Of a DNA stretch of 30,477 bases, positions 24,424 through 30,477 are shown piece by piece. Each line of letters starts with the position of its first letter. The first letter of the stretch is position 1. The notes below the pieces were generated by a model. It did not search any database and was not told where the DNA came from. It saw nothing but the letters and a program-made list of their open reading frames with translations. Location: assembly GCA_903930515.1 (NCBI GenBank), contig CAIYYW010000094.1:1-30477 (forward strand), in the 5' to 3' direction. The stretch is from an uncultured delta proteobacterium. GTDB taxonomy: Bacteria > RBG-13-61-14 > DRUE01. A program made the position numbers and the translations under genes.

Positions 24424-24465
24424 GGATTACCAATCCGCCCGTACGGGCGCATTGGTCATGCGCCC
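24424..24465. repeat. REP-like palindrome cluster
   Basis: Three stems in a row: GGATT-ACC-AATCC (24424-24436), the perfect palindrome CGCCCGTACGGGCG (24436-24449) and GGGCGCA-TTGGTCA-TGCGCCC (24445-24465). It directly follows the RAYT remnant, as expected for the end of such an element. Confidence 0.75.
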
Positions 24466-24474
24466 ATTCCTTTG

Positions 24475-24503
24475 TTGCAAAAGCATGATTCTGCGCTAGA
24501 ATC
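24475..24503 (+). promoter_or_regulatory. Promoter for the iolG-like gene, with overlapping inverted repeat
   Basis: TTGCAA (24475-24480, 4/6), 16-base spacer, TAGAAT (24497-24502, 5/6). GATTCT-GCGCT-AGAATC (24487-24503) overlaps the -10 box and may be an operator. It would restore transcription of iolG after the disruption of the operon upstream. Confidence 0.45.
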
Positions 24504-24553
24504 GCTGGCGGGAAAGAGGAGAAGAGCAGTCTAAGACTGTGAGGAGGTTTCTA

Positions 24554-25579
24554 ATGAAAGCGCCGGTTAACATTGGCATCATCGGGGTTGGCAGGATCGG
24601 CAAGATCCATGCGGAAAATATAGTTTCTTCAATTTCCCAGGGCCGACTCAAAGCGGTCGCCGACCTTAATTTGACGCCGGAAATAGAAGGTTGGGCGAAG
24701 AACCTTGGCGTTGCAACCATCGTGAAGGAGCCGGCTACTCTCCTCGCGGACAAGGATATTCAGGCTGTTCTCATTTGCTCTTCCACAGACACCCACGCGG
24801 ACTTGGTGGTTGCGGCGGCCAAGGCCGGCAAGCATATTTTCTGCGAAAAGCCTGTGGACCTCACGGTGGCCAAGGTGGCCGCGGCCCTGGATGCTGTGAA
24901 GAAGGCAGGGGTCAAGCTGCAGGTGGGATTCAATCGGCGCTTTGACCATAACTTCCGGCGCGTGCGCGAACTGGTAGAGTCCGGCGCGGTCGGCACTCCC
25001 CATCTGATCAAGATCAGTTCACGCGACCCCGCGCCGCCGCCCGCCAAGTACAGCGCGGTCTCAGGCGGGATCTTCCTTGATATGACCATCCACGATTTTG
25101 ATATGGCCCGTTTCCAGGCCGGGAGCGAGGTTGTTGAAGTCTATGCCGCGGGCGCCGTTCTCATTGATGAAGCGATCGGGAAGGCCGGTGATGTGGACAC
25201 GGCAATTGTTACTCTGCGTTTCTTGAATGGCGCCCTGGGCGTGATTGACAACTCGCGCAAGGCGGCATACGGCTACGACCAGCGCGTGGAAGTATTCGGA
25301 TCCAAGGGCGCGGCCGCGGCTGAGAACGACGCGCCCAGCACGGTCAAGCTCTCCAACGAGTCCGGGGTGATCGGCGACAAGCCCCTCTACTTCTTCCTTG
25401 AGCGATACCAGGGGTCCTTTATCTATGAAATGCGCGCGTTCCTGGATGCGGTCATTGCAGGAAAGCCGACCCTGGTCACCGGCGAGGATGGGCTTCAGGA
25501 CCTCCGCGTCGGCCTGGCCGCGAAGCTGTCCCTCGCCGAACGGCGCCCGGTCAAGCTCTCGGAGATTCCTCTCAAGTAA
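24554..25579 (+). CDS. iolG: Inositol 2-dehydrogenase-like oxidoreductase (Gfo/Idh/MocA)
   Basis: 341 aa from the ATG at 24554, with GGAGG six bases upstream. The N-terminal Rossmann fold reads NIGIIGVGRIGKIHAENI, followed by FCEKPVDL with the catalytic Lys, GFNRRFDHNF, and the MocA-fold segment GGIFLDMTIHDFDMARF with the Asp/His pair. IDNSRKAAYGYDQRVEVFGSKG is typical of IolG. The enzyme oxidises myo-inositol to scyllo-inosose with NAD. Substrate range in this family varies (scyllo-inositol, chiro-inositol), so the exact cyclitol is inferred. It follows the broken region 23396-24480 and is read in the same direction as the transporter genes. Confidence 0.9.
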   Translation: MKAPVNIGIIGVGRIGKIHAENIVSSISQGRLKAVADLNLTPEIEGWAKNLGVATIVKEPATLLADKDIQAVLICSSTDTHADLVVAAAKAGKHIFCEKPVDLTVAKVAAALDAVKKAGVKLQVGFNRRFDHNFRRVRELVESGAVGTPHLIKISSRDPAPPPAKYSAVSGGIFLDMTIHDFDMARFQAGSEVVEVYAAGAVLIDEAIGKAGDVDTAIVTLRFLNGALGVIDNSRKAAYGYDQRVEVFGSKGAAAAENDAPSTVKLSNESGVIGDKPLYFFLERYQGSFIYEMRAFLDAVIAGKPTLVTGEDGLQDLRVGLAAKLSLAERRPVKLSEIPLK

Positions 25580-25596
25580 TGCCATGATCATCAAAC

Positions 25597-25638
25597 AAGC
25601 GGGACCCGCGCCCGGGTCTGGAAAATGATCCCGCTTTT
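25597..25638 (+). terminator. Possible terminator after iolG
   Basis: AAGCGGGA (25597-25604) pairs with TCCCGCTT (25629-25636), followed by TT; inside it GACCCG-CGCC-CGGGTC forms a strong second stem. The T-run is short, so termination is likely but not certain. The remaining gap up to 25760 holds no gene that I can recognise. Confidence 0.45.
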
Positions 25639-25760
25639 GCCCTGGACCACGGCCCGGCTCTTTCTCCAGGCCCGGAGAAGGGGAATGCTGGCAAGGGTCG
25701 GACTGCCGTTCTAATAACAGGAATTCCTTTGCGACCTTCGCGTCTTTGCGGCGAAAAATT

Positions 25761-26531
25761 TCATGGATTCGTTTCAGCCGGCTTGAAGTATTCAAAGTCA
25801 CGGAGGAAGGTGAGGTCCGGCGAAGGGATCGGTCCGGAGAAGAATTTCTGGGTGGCGTGCTCGTACCAGGCCAGTTTTTTCATTTTTTTATAGGGCCGGA
25901 TGTCAACCTTGATCGTGGCCGCGGTGCAACCGGTCTTATTCAGGGCCTTGAGCAGCGGGCAATATTCCTTGGGCATGGCCGCGTAATAGAGCTTCTGCGC
26001 GGAGCTATTGGGAAAGGCGTCGGTCACCGCTTTGGAAAGGGTGATATGGTCCATATGCCCGGTCATCCCGTCCGGTCCGTAAGTGATCACAATTTCCGCG
26101 CCGGTCCGGTCAATGATCTCGCGGACCTTTTTCCGCAGTTCCTCCGGCGGGACCTTGGGCAGGCCCTGGTCGTGGTATTGGAGCTGGATCAGGGAATCCA
26201 CCCCGATCACAGTCGCGGCCGCTTCCATCTCCTTGGTCCGGATCTTGCCTTGGAACTCCGGCGTGAGGTTCAGGGTTTCCTTGGCGCCGGAAAGCTCGCC
26301 CAGTGTGAAGCAGACGATATGCGCGCGCACGGCCGGGTTTTCCTTTTTCAGCTTCATAAATGTCCCGGCCGCGTTCAACTCGTCATCCTGGTGCGGGAAC
26401 ATCGTGACAATATCAATCTTTCCGTCCGGCCCGGGCTTCACGCCCTCAAGCAGGCTGCCTTCCGGGACCGCGGCCGAGGCTTTGACCGCGAGGACCAAAA
26501 AGATGATGATTCCAGGAATTATTCTCTTCAT
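25761..26531 (-). CDS. Secreted PIG-L family deacetylase
   Basis: 256 aa with a signal peptide (KRIIPGIIIFLVLAVKASA). The PIG-L/LmbE zinc motif is present as MFPHQDDELNAAG (residues ~45-56, usually PHPDDE) and the second metal site as GMTGHMDH (~155-162). Further family segments are HIVCFTLGE and RTKEMEAAATVIGV. Such enzymes remove N-acetyl groups from GlcNAc-type sugars. Here it is exported, so the substrate is probably an extracellular or periplasmic aminosugar. It is transcribed divergently from the fucosidase gene, with about 150 bp between them. Confidence 0.9.
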   Translation of the reverse strand: MKRIIPGIIIFLVLAVKASAAVPEGSLLEGVKPGPDGKIDIVTMFPHQDDELNAAGTFMKLKKENPAVRAHIVCFTLGELSGAKETLNLTPEFQGKIRTKEMEAAATVIGVDSLIQLQYHDQGLPKVPPEELRKKVREIIDRTGAEIVITYGPDGMTGHMDHITLSKAVTDAFPNSSAQKLYYAAMPKEYCPLLKALNKTGCTAATIKVDIRPYKKMKKLAWYEHATQKFFSGPIPSPDLTFLRDFEYFKPAETNP

Positions 26532-26682
26532 TTTTACCCCCTGATTTTCTCTCTCAAGATTTTATTTAAATCCCAAATCAAGGGCGATGCAAATGAAAAG
26601 ACGGGAATTGGATTTTACGGGAGGATGTGGTAAATAATAATGACGCGGTTATTTCCAGATCAAAACCAAGCGAGGTGGGATG

Positions 26683-28038
26683 ATGAAAACAGAAGCAAAG
26701 ATATTTCTTTTCGCGGTTTGTTTGGGCTTTGCCGGGCTTTTGGGCGGCGCCGAGAAAAGATATGAACCCAACTGGTCTTCGCTGGACACCCGGGCCATCC
26801 CGGGCTGGTATGATGAGGCCAAGTTCGGCATTTTCATTCACTGGGGGGTTTATTCGGTGCCGGCTTGGGGTAAAAGGCATACCTATGCCGAGTGGTATTG
26901 GTTTCATCTGAACCGTCCCTTCAGCGCGACCAGCCGGCATCACGACAAAACCTACGGCAAGGATTTTAAATACGAGCAGTTCGCGCCGAGGTTCCAGGCC
27001 GAGAATTTTCAGCCCGAGCAATGGGCGGAGCTGTTCCGGAATTCCGGGGCGAAATATGTCGTGCTCACCAGCAAGCATCACGAGGGCTATTGCCTATACC
27101 CGACCCAATACAGCCCGGGCTGGAACAGTATGGAAGTGGGGGCGCATCGGGACCTGCTCGGGGATTTGTCCAAGGCGGTTCGCGCTCAAGGCCTGAAAAT
27201 GGGTTATTACTACTCTCTCTATGAATGGTATAACCCGCTCTACCGGAGCGATGTCAACAAATATGTGGACACGCACATGCTTCCGCAGATAAAGGAATTG
27301 GTGACCAACTATCAACCGGCGCTGATCTTCGCGGACGGAGAATGGGACCATCCGAGCGGGGTGTGGCGGAGCGCGGAGTTCCTGGCCTGGCTTTACAACG
27401 ATTCCGCGGTCAAGGACGAGGTGGTGGTTGACGACCGCTGGGGGATGGAAACCCGGGGCAGGCACGGCGATTATTATACCTCCGAGTACGGGAAAACCAC
27501 TGCCGGAAAAAAGGTCAAGATGGACCGCAAATGGGAAGAGAACCAGGGGATCGGTTGGTCGTTCGGATATAACGCGAACGAGCCGGACCAGGATTACAAG
27601 ACCGCGGAGCAATTGATCAAAATGCTGGTGGAGATCGTGAGCAAGGGCGGTAATTTATTGTTGGATGTAGGCCCGACCGCGGACGGAAGAATCCCGCAGA
27701 TTATGCAGGACCGATTGCTGGCAATGGGGGAATGGCTCGGGGTGAACGGAGAGGCGATTTACGGGACCAGCCCCTGGCGGGTGAGCGAAGAGGGGAATGT
27801 CCGCTACACCCAAAAAGGAAACGCGGTTTACGCGATCGCCCTTTCCTGGCCCGGCAAGGAATTAAGCCTGATCGCGCCGGTCGCCGGCGAGGACACCGCG
27901 GTCTCAATGCTGGGCTATAAGGAAAACCTGAAATTCCGTTCCGAACCCGGCAAGCTGATCATAGAGACCCCCAAGGTTTCGCTTGACCAGTTCCCGGCCA
28001 AGTATGCCTATGTCTTCAAGCTCAGCAAGGTGAAATAA
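26683..28038 (+). CDS. Secreted GH29 alpha-L-fucosidase
   Basis: 451 aa from the second of two adjacent ATGs (26683), six bases after GAGGT. A signal peptide (AKIFLFAVCLGFAGLLGGA) is followed by a textbook GH29 barrel: WYDEAKFGIFIHWGVYSVPAW, EWYWF, KYVVLTSKHHEGYCLYPTQY, GYYYSLYEWYNP, PALIFADGEWD with the nucleophile Asp at about 217, and GGNLLLDVGPTADGRIP. The last ~90 residues form the usual beta-sandwich. It releases terminal L-fucose from glycans outside the cytoplasm. No downstream fucose catabolic genes are in the window. Confidence 0.95.
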   Translation: MKTEAKIFLFAVCLGFAGLLGGAEKRYEPNWSSLDTRAIPGWYDEAKFGIFIHWGVYSVPAWGKRHTYAEWYWFHLNRPFSATSRHHDKTYGKDFKYEQFAPRFQAENFQPEQWAELFRNSGAKYVVLTSKHHEGYCLYPTQYSPGWNSMEVGAHRDLLGDLSKAVRAQGLKMGYYYSLYEWYNPLYRSDVNKYVDTHMLPQIKELVTNYQPALIFADGEWDHPSGVWRSAEFLAWLYNDSAVKDEVVVDDRWGMETRGRHGDYYTSEYGKTTAGKKVKMDRKWEENQGIGWSFGYNANEPDQDYKTAEQLIKMLVEIVSKGGNLLLDVGPTADGRIPQIMQDRLLAMGEWLGVNGEAIYGTSPWRVSEEGNVRYTQKGNAVYAIALSWPGKELSLIAPVAGEDTAVSMLGYKENLKFRSEPGKLIIETPKVSLDQFPAKYAYVFKLSKVK

Positions 28039-28053
28039 ATTTACCGCGACGGT

Positions 28054-28081
28054 TTGACAGGGGCGGCTTTCAGGGATACTG
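28054..28081 (+). promoter_or_regulatory. Promoter for the ABC_sub_bind-like gene
   Basis: Perfect TTGACA (28054-28059), 16-base spacer, GATACT (28076-28081, 4/6). It would start transcription about 40 bases before the ATG at 28132, which speaks against a longer gene beginning at 28054. Confidence 0.5.
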
Positions 28082-28131
28082 TTTCAGCGGATTCAGCGTA
28101 TTTTTTGAGGGGATTTTCTGAAAGCGCGGTA

Positions 28132-28668
28132 ATGAAAAAATTGGTTTTAAAGCGATGCCTGATCGTCCTGTCAATGTGCTCCATCTTGGTCGCGGCCGGG
28201 GGAAGCGCGGCTCCTCCTCCCGGTGACAAAACCCTGGAAAGCTATCTGAAGGTTTTTCCGGGGGTGAGAAGCATCGGGGTGATCTATTCCCAGACTTCTC
28301 TGGAGCCGACGATCCGTCAGCTGGAATCCGGGGCCAAGACGAAGAATATCAAAGTGGTCAAAGTGCTAAGCCCGACCGTTAAGGAGTTTCCGGCCGCGGT
28401 CACGGCGCTCAAGAACCAGGTTGATACCCTCTGGGTCCTGGATGACCCGCTCTATTCGGTGCAGGATGTCTGGGCTTTTTTTCTTTTTTTCACCATCAGG
28501 AACCAGATCAAGACCATCGTGTCCACGGAGAAGGCCTTGAAGGAAGGCGGTTTTTTTTATTTTTCGGAGGGCAGGGAGGTTATCCTGAATAAAAGGATGT
28601 TGGATATTCTCGGGATCAAGGTATCAAGTCTGGCGGGAGCGGTGAAATTTTATGAGCCGGGATCATAG
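28132..28668 (+). CDS. Small exported ABC_sub_bind-like protein
   Basis: 178 aa from the ATG at 28132. A signal peptide (LVLKRCLIVLSMCSILVAAGGSA) is followed by a domain like that of ABC_sub_bind (PF04392) proteins: FPGVRSIGVIYSQTSLEPTI, IKVVKVLSPTVKEFPAAVTALKNQVDTLWVLDDPLYS. Full family members have ~300 aa and two lobes; this one is about half that size and lacks one lobe or has it reduced. No permease or ATPase gene is close, so a role in transport is doubtful and a sensor or accessory role is possible. It ends 9 bp before the START-like lipoprotein gene and is probably co-transcribed with it. Confidence 0.72.
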   Translation: MKKLVLKRCLIVLSMCSILVAAGGSAAPPPGDKTLESYLKVFPGVRSIGVIYSQTSLEPTIRQLESGAKTKNIKVVKVLSPTVKEFPAAVTALKNQVDTLWVLDDPLYSVQDVWAFFLFFTIRNQIKTIVSTEKALKEGGFFYFSEGREVILNKRMLDILGIKVSSLAGAVKFYEPGS

Positions 28669-28677
28669 AGGGATATT

Positions 28678-29733
28678 ATGAGCAGGGCGATTCCAAGAAT
28701 CTTGGCGGGAGCGGCATTGGTCTTTCTGCTGATGGGGTGCGCGGCCATGCGGGTCCGAAACCTGGAGAAGAAAAAGGATACCGTGAGTGTGCTCACCTAT
28801 AATCTCACTACCACCATCAACCGTCCAAGCAAGGAGGTGTTTGATCTGGTCAAACTCTGGAACACTTACACGGTGGGATACGCGCAATATTCGGAAGTCT
28901 CCGGCCGCGGCCTGACCGGGATCGGCAACCATTCCAGGGGCGAGGCCGATTTGGGCGGCCGGAAGGTAAACTGGGACGAGACGGTGGTTGAGTGGGAGGA
29001 TGACCGGACGATCCGGTTTGTTTACAGCGGAGATGCGAGGGGATCGGTGAAAATATCCCTGGAGCCCCTGGGCGACAAAACCCGGTACCGCTTTACGGTT
29101 CATCTTTTTTTCCTGCCCGACAGCACCCTGGCCCGCGCCTTGAACGCGCTCCTGGAGCAGGGCATCCTGGGGGATTACCTGGACCAGACCATTACCGAAT
29201 GGCTGGTCAAAGACATTGCCAAGCTGGAGAACAAAAAACCCGAGCAGGTGATCCTGGACCAGAAGCCGGTTCAATCGGTTTTTTCCGACGCCTACCTTAC
29301 CGCCACGGAAACTTTTTCAATGTCTCCGGAAAAATTGTTCAAGCTGCTGAATTCCCGCGAGGGATTGCAGGCGGTCCTTCCGGTTGACCGGATCGAGCCG
29401 GCGGAAAATTCTCCGAGGGAATTTCAAGGGTTGGGAAACCATTACCTGGCGACCGCTTCGGAGGGACTGGCAACTCCCCTGGTCTATCACCTGGTGATCG
29501 TGCAAGATGATCCCCGGGAAGCCCGATATTATTTATACGCATATGGCGTGGCGATGGAGATTGATCTGATCGTCCTCCCGGCCGGAACCGGAAGCAAGGC
29601 CCTGATGCTCTTCATCCTGGACCTGCCCGACTCGGTCCAGGACCGCAGCCTGGATGTACTCTCTCATATCAGCAATATTGACCAACAAGCCCAGAAAAAT
29701 CTCACGAACCTGAAAAACGATCAATTCAAATAA
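28678..29733 (+). CDS. Lipoprotein with two START/SRPBCC-like domains
   Basis: 351 aa. The start has a lipobox (LVFLLMGCAAM, Cys21), so the protein is membrane-anchored. Two similar segments follow: TYNLTTTINRPSKEVFDLVKLWNTY..GRGLTGIGNHSRG (residues ~40-90) and TATETFSMSPEKLFKLLNSREGL..FQGLGNHYLA (~205-265), each with the start of an SRPBCC (START-like) fold that makes a deep hydrophobic pocket. The function is unknown; binding of a lipid or another hydrophobic ligand at the membrane is inferred. GAGGG precedes the ATG. It follows the small exported binding-domain protein by 9 bp. Confidence 0.65.
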   Translation: MSRAIPRILAGAALVFLLMGCAAMRVRNLEKKKDTVSVLTYNLTTTINRPSKEVFDLVKLWNTYTVGYAQYSEVSGRGLTGIGNHSRGEADLGGRKVNWDETVVEWEDDRTIRFVYSGDARGSVKISLEPLGDKTRYRFTVHLFFLPDSTLARALNALLEQGILGDYLDQTITEWLVKDIAKLENKKPEQVILDQKPVQSVFSDAYLTATETFSMSPEKLFKLLNSREGLQAVLPVDRIEPAENSPREFQGLGNHYLATASEGLATPLVYHLVIVQDDPREARYYLYAYGVAMEIDLIVLPAGTGSKALMLFILDLPDSVQDRSLDVLSHISNIDQQAQKNLTNLKNDQFK

Positions 29734-29757
29734 TTATCAAACTGCCGATTCGTGCGA

Positions 29758-29800
29758 GCGACTTTAGTCGCGATCAGGGGCGCAGATACTCTGGTCTGCG
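29758..29800. repeat. REP-like hairpins between convergent genes
   Basis: GCGACT-TT-AGTCGC (29758-29771), preceded by GTGCGA, is a second copy of the hairpin at 8857-8872. Next to it CGCAGA (29781-29786) pairs with TCTGCG (29795-29800). They lie between two convergent genes and may also serve to end both transcripts. Confidence 0.6.
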
Positions 29801-29815
29801 ATCATCCGCTCCGAA

Positions 29816-30448
29816 TCAGATCCACCTTAAAATCCCGACAAACAAAATGATCGCGGCGAGGTCCACGCCGAAAATGACAGCCACTGCGGCGATCTGGTTG
29901 CTGATTTTTTTCAGATCATAGACCCAGAAGCTCACCACCATAAAGGTGAGATACCCGAAAACGATGATCAGCCAGATATTGGGCCAGTTCCAGAACCGGT
30001 ATTCCCAGACCAAGGCATTGGCCCGGTTCAGGATCACTTCAATCCCGACGCAGAGGACGGAGTTGAGGACCGCGAAGAACCAGCGGTTGGGAATCCCGAA
30101 CACCCTGGCGTTTTTATCTTTCGGGAGCATCTTGATCAGAACGATTCCGAGGATCGCGAACATCAGGCTGATTTCAAGATTGAGGCCGACAAAGATTACA
30201 AAGGAGCTCTTGCCCGGTGTGGTCCATAAAGCCGAGTGCCGGGTAAAATGTAAAACCAACCCGTTCCAGATTTCGTTGAACCAGTCCATCCCCCAGAACG
30301 CGAGTCCGGCCAGGACCAAACTCCAGTTCCGCTTCTCCACTTCCACCGCGTAGATGTAAACCACGATCACGAAAATAGGGACCAGATACCATTGGAACTG
30401 CCCGGGATCGCGCAGGATCGCGAGCGCTGATTTGGACGCCTCGGTCAT
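29816..30448 (-). CDS. Uncharacterised multi-spanning membrane protein
   Basis: 210 aa from the ATG at 30448, three bases after GGAGGTGG; the open frame runs upstream to 30475 but without such a site. About six membrane segments are visible: YLVPIFVIVVYIYAV, LVLAGLAFWGMDWF, FVIFVGLNLEISLMFAILGIVLI, FFAVLNSVLCVGIEVI, IWLIIVFGYLTFMVVSFWV and IAAVAVIFGVDLAAIILFVGI. Aromatic- and Asn-rich motifs such as WGMDWFNEIWNGL and YRFWNWPNIW stand out. I do not recognise a family. Nothing upstream is visible beyond 29 bases, so its operon context is unknown. Confidence 0.75.
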   Translation of the reverse strand: MTEASKSALAILRDPGQFQWYLVPIFVIVVYIYAVEVEKRNWSLVLAGLAFWGMDWFNEIWNGLVLHFTRHSALWTTPGKSSFVIFVGLNLEISLMFAILGIVLIKMLPKDKNARVFGIPNRWFFAVLNSVLCVGIEVILNRANALVWEYRFWNWPNIWLIIVFGYLTFMVVSFWVYDLKKISNQIAAVAVIFGVDLAAIILFVGILRWI

Positions 30449-30477
30449 TTTCCACCTCCTGATTGAAAATGTCACCG

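Noticed and set aside
25720-25760. Sequence around TTTGCGACCTTCGCG that looks like a tandem TTTGCG repeat
   Set aside because: Only a short GCG-rich motif with about three imperfect units; too little for a functional repeat or CRISPR call.

Overview
The window (30,477 bp) looks like a chromosomal segment of an uncultured-type Gram-negative bacterium with many exported proteins. Two lipoboxes, one outer-membrane barrel of the TorF/Gcw_chp type and many Sec signal peptides show the diderm envelope. The mix of secreted GH29/GH43/GH63-like enzymes, a secreted ADP-ribosylglycohydrolase-family protein, a BNR_4 protein, an archaeal-type phosphoglycerate mutase and REP-associated transposases would fit the PVC/Omnitrophota-like candidate phyla. 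That placement is inference; there is no rRNA or ribosomal protein here to settle it. No tRNA, rRNA or CRISPR array was seen.

Layout. 1-6347 (+ strand): a repeat-rich exported protein overlapping a beta-propeller exported protein, a DUF362 protein, a short remnant of an AlgI/MBOAT O-acyltransferase on the other strand, and a GH43-like enzyme. 6375-13675 (- strand): GH29-like hydrolase and secreted ADP-ribosylglycohydrolase (1 bp apart), outer-membrane protein, secreted nucleoside hydrolase, then apgM-comF-glnB. 13734-14583: a REP-associated tyrosine transposase (RAYT) bounded by perfect inverted repeats. 14733-18756 (+): endonuclease/phosphatase-fold lipoprotein, GH63/trehalase-like enzyme, BNR_4 protein. 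18942-25579 (+): an inositol/rhizopine-type locus (periplasmic binding protein, ABC ATPase, permease, MocC-like TIM barrel, IolG-like dehydrogenase). 25761-30448: secreted PIG-L deacetylase, GH29 fucosidase, a one-domain ABC_sub_bind protein, a double START-like lipoprotein, and an unknown multi-spanning membrane protein.

How it works together. Exported glycosidases (GH29, GH43, GH63-like), the deacetylase and the BNR_4 protein suggest breakdown of fucose-containing or decorated polysaccharides. The secreted nucleoside hydrolase and ADP-ribosylglycohydrolase suggest cleavage of ribosyl N-glycosides outside the cytoplasm. The transporter operon would import a cyclitol such as myo-inositol, which IolG oxidises and MocC further processes; the remaining iol genes are not in the window.

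The most unusual stretch is 23338-24480, inside the inositol locus. A hicB-hicA toxin-antitoxin pair with its own promoter sits exactly between two 58-bp direct repeats made from the 3' end of the mocC-like gene. It is followed by a perfect 23-bp inverted repeat, then a second mocC fragment fused to the C-terminal remnant of another RAYT, then a REP-like palindrome cluster, and finally a new promoter in front of iolG. The two mocC fragments are broken at the same point but lie in swapped order.
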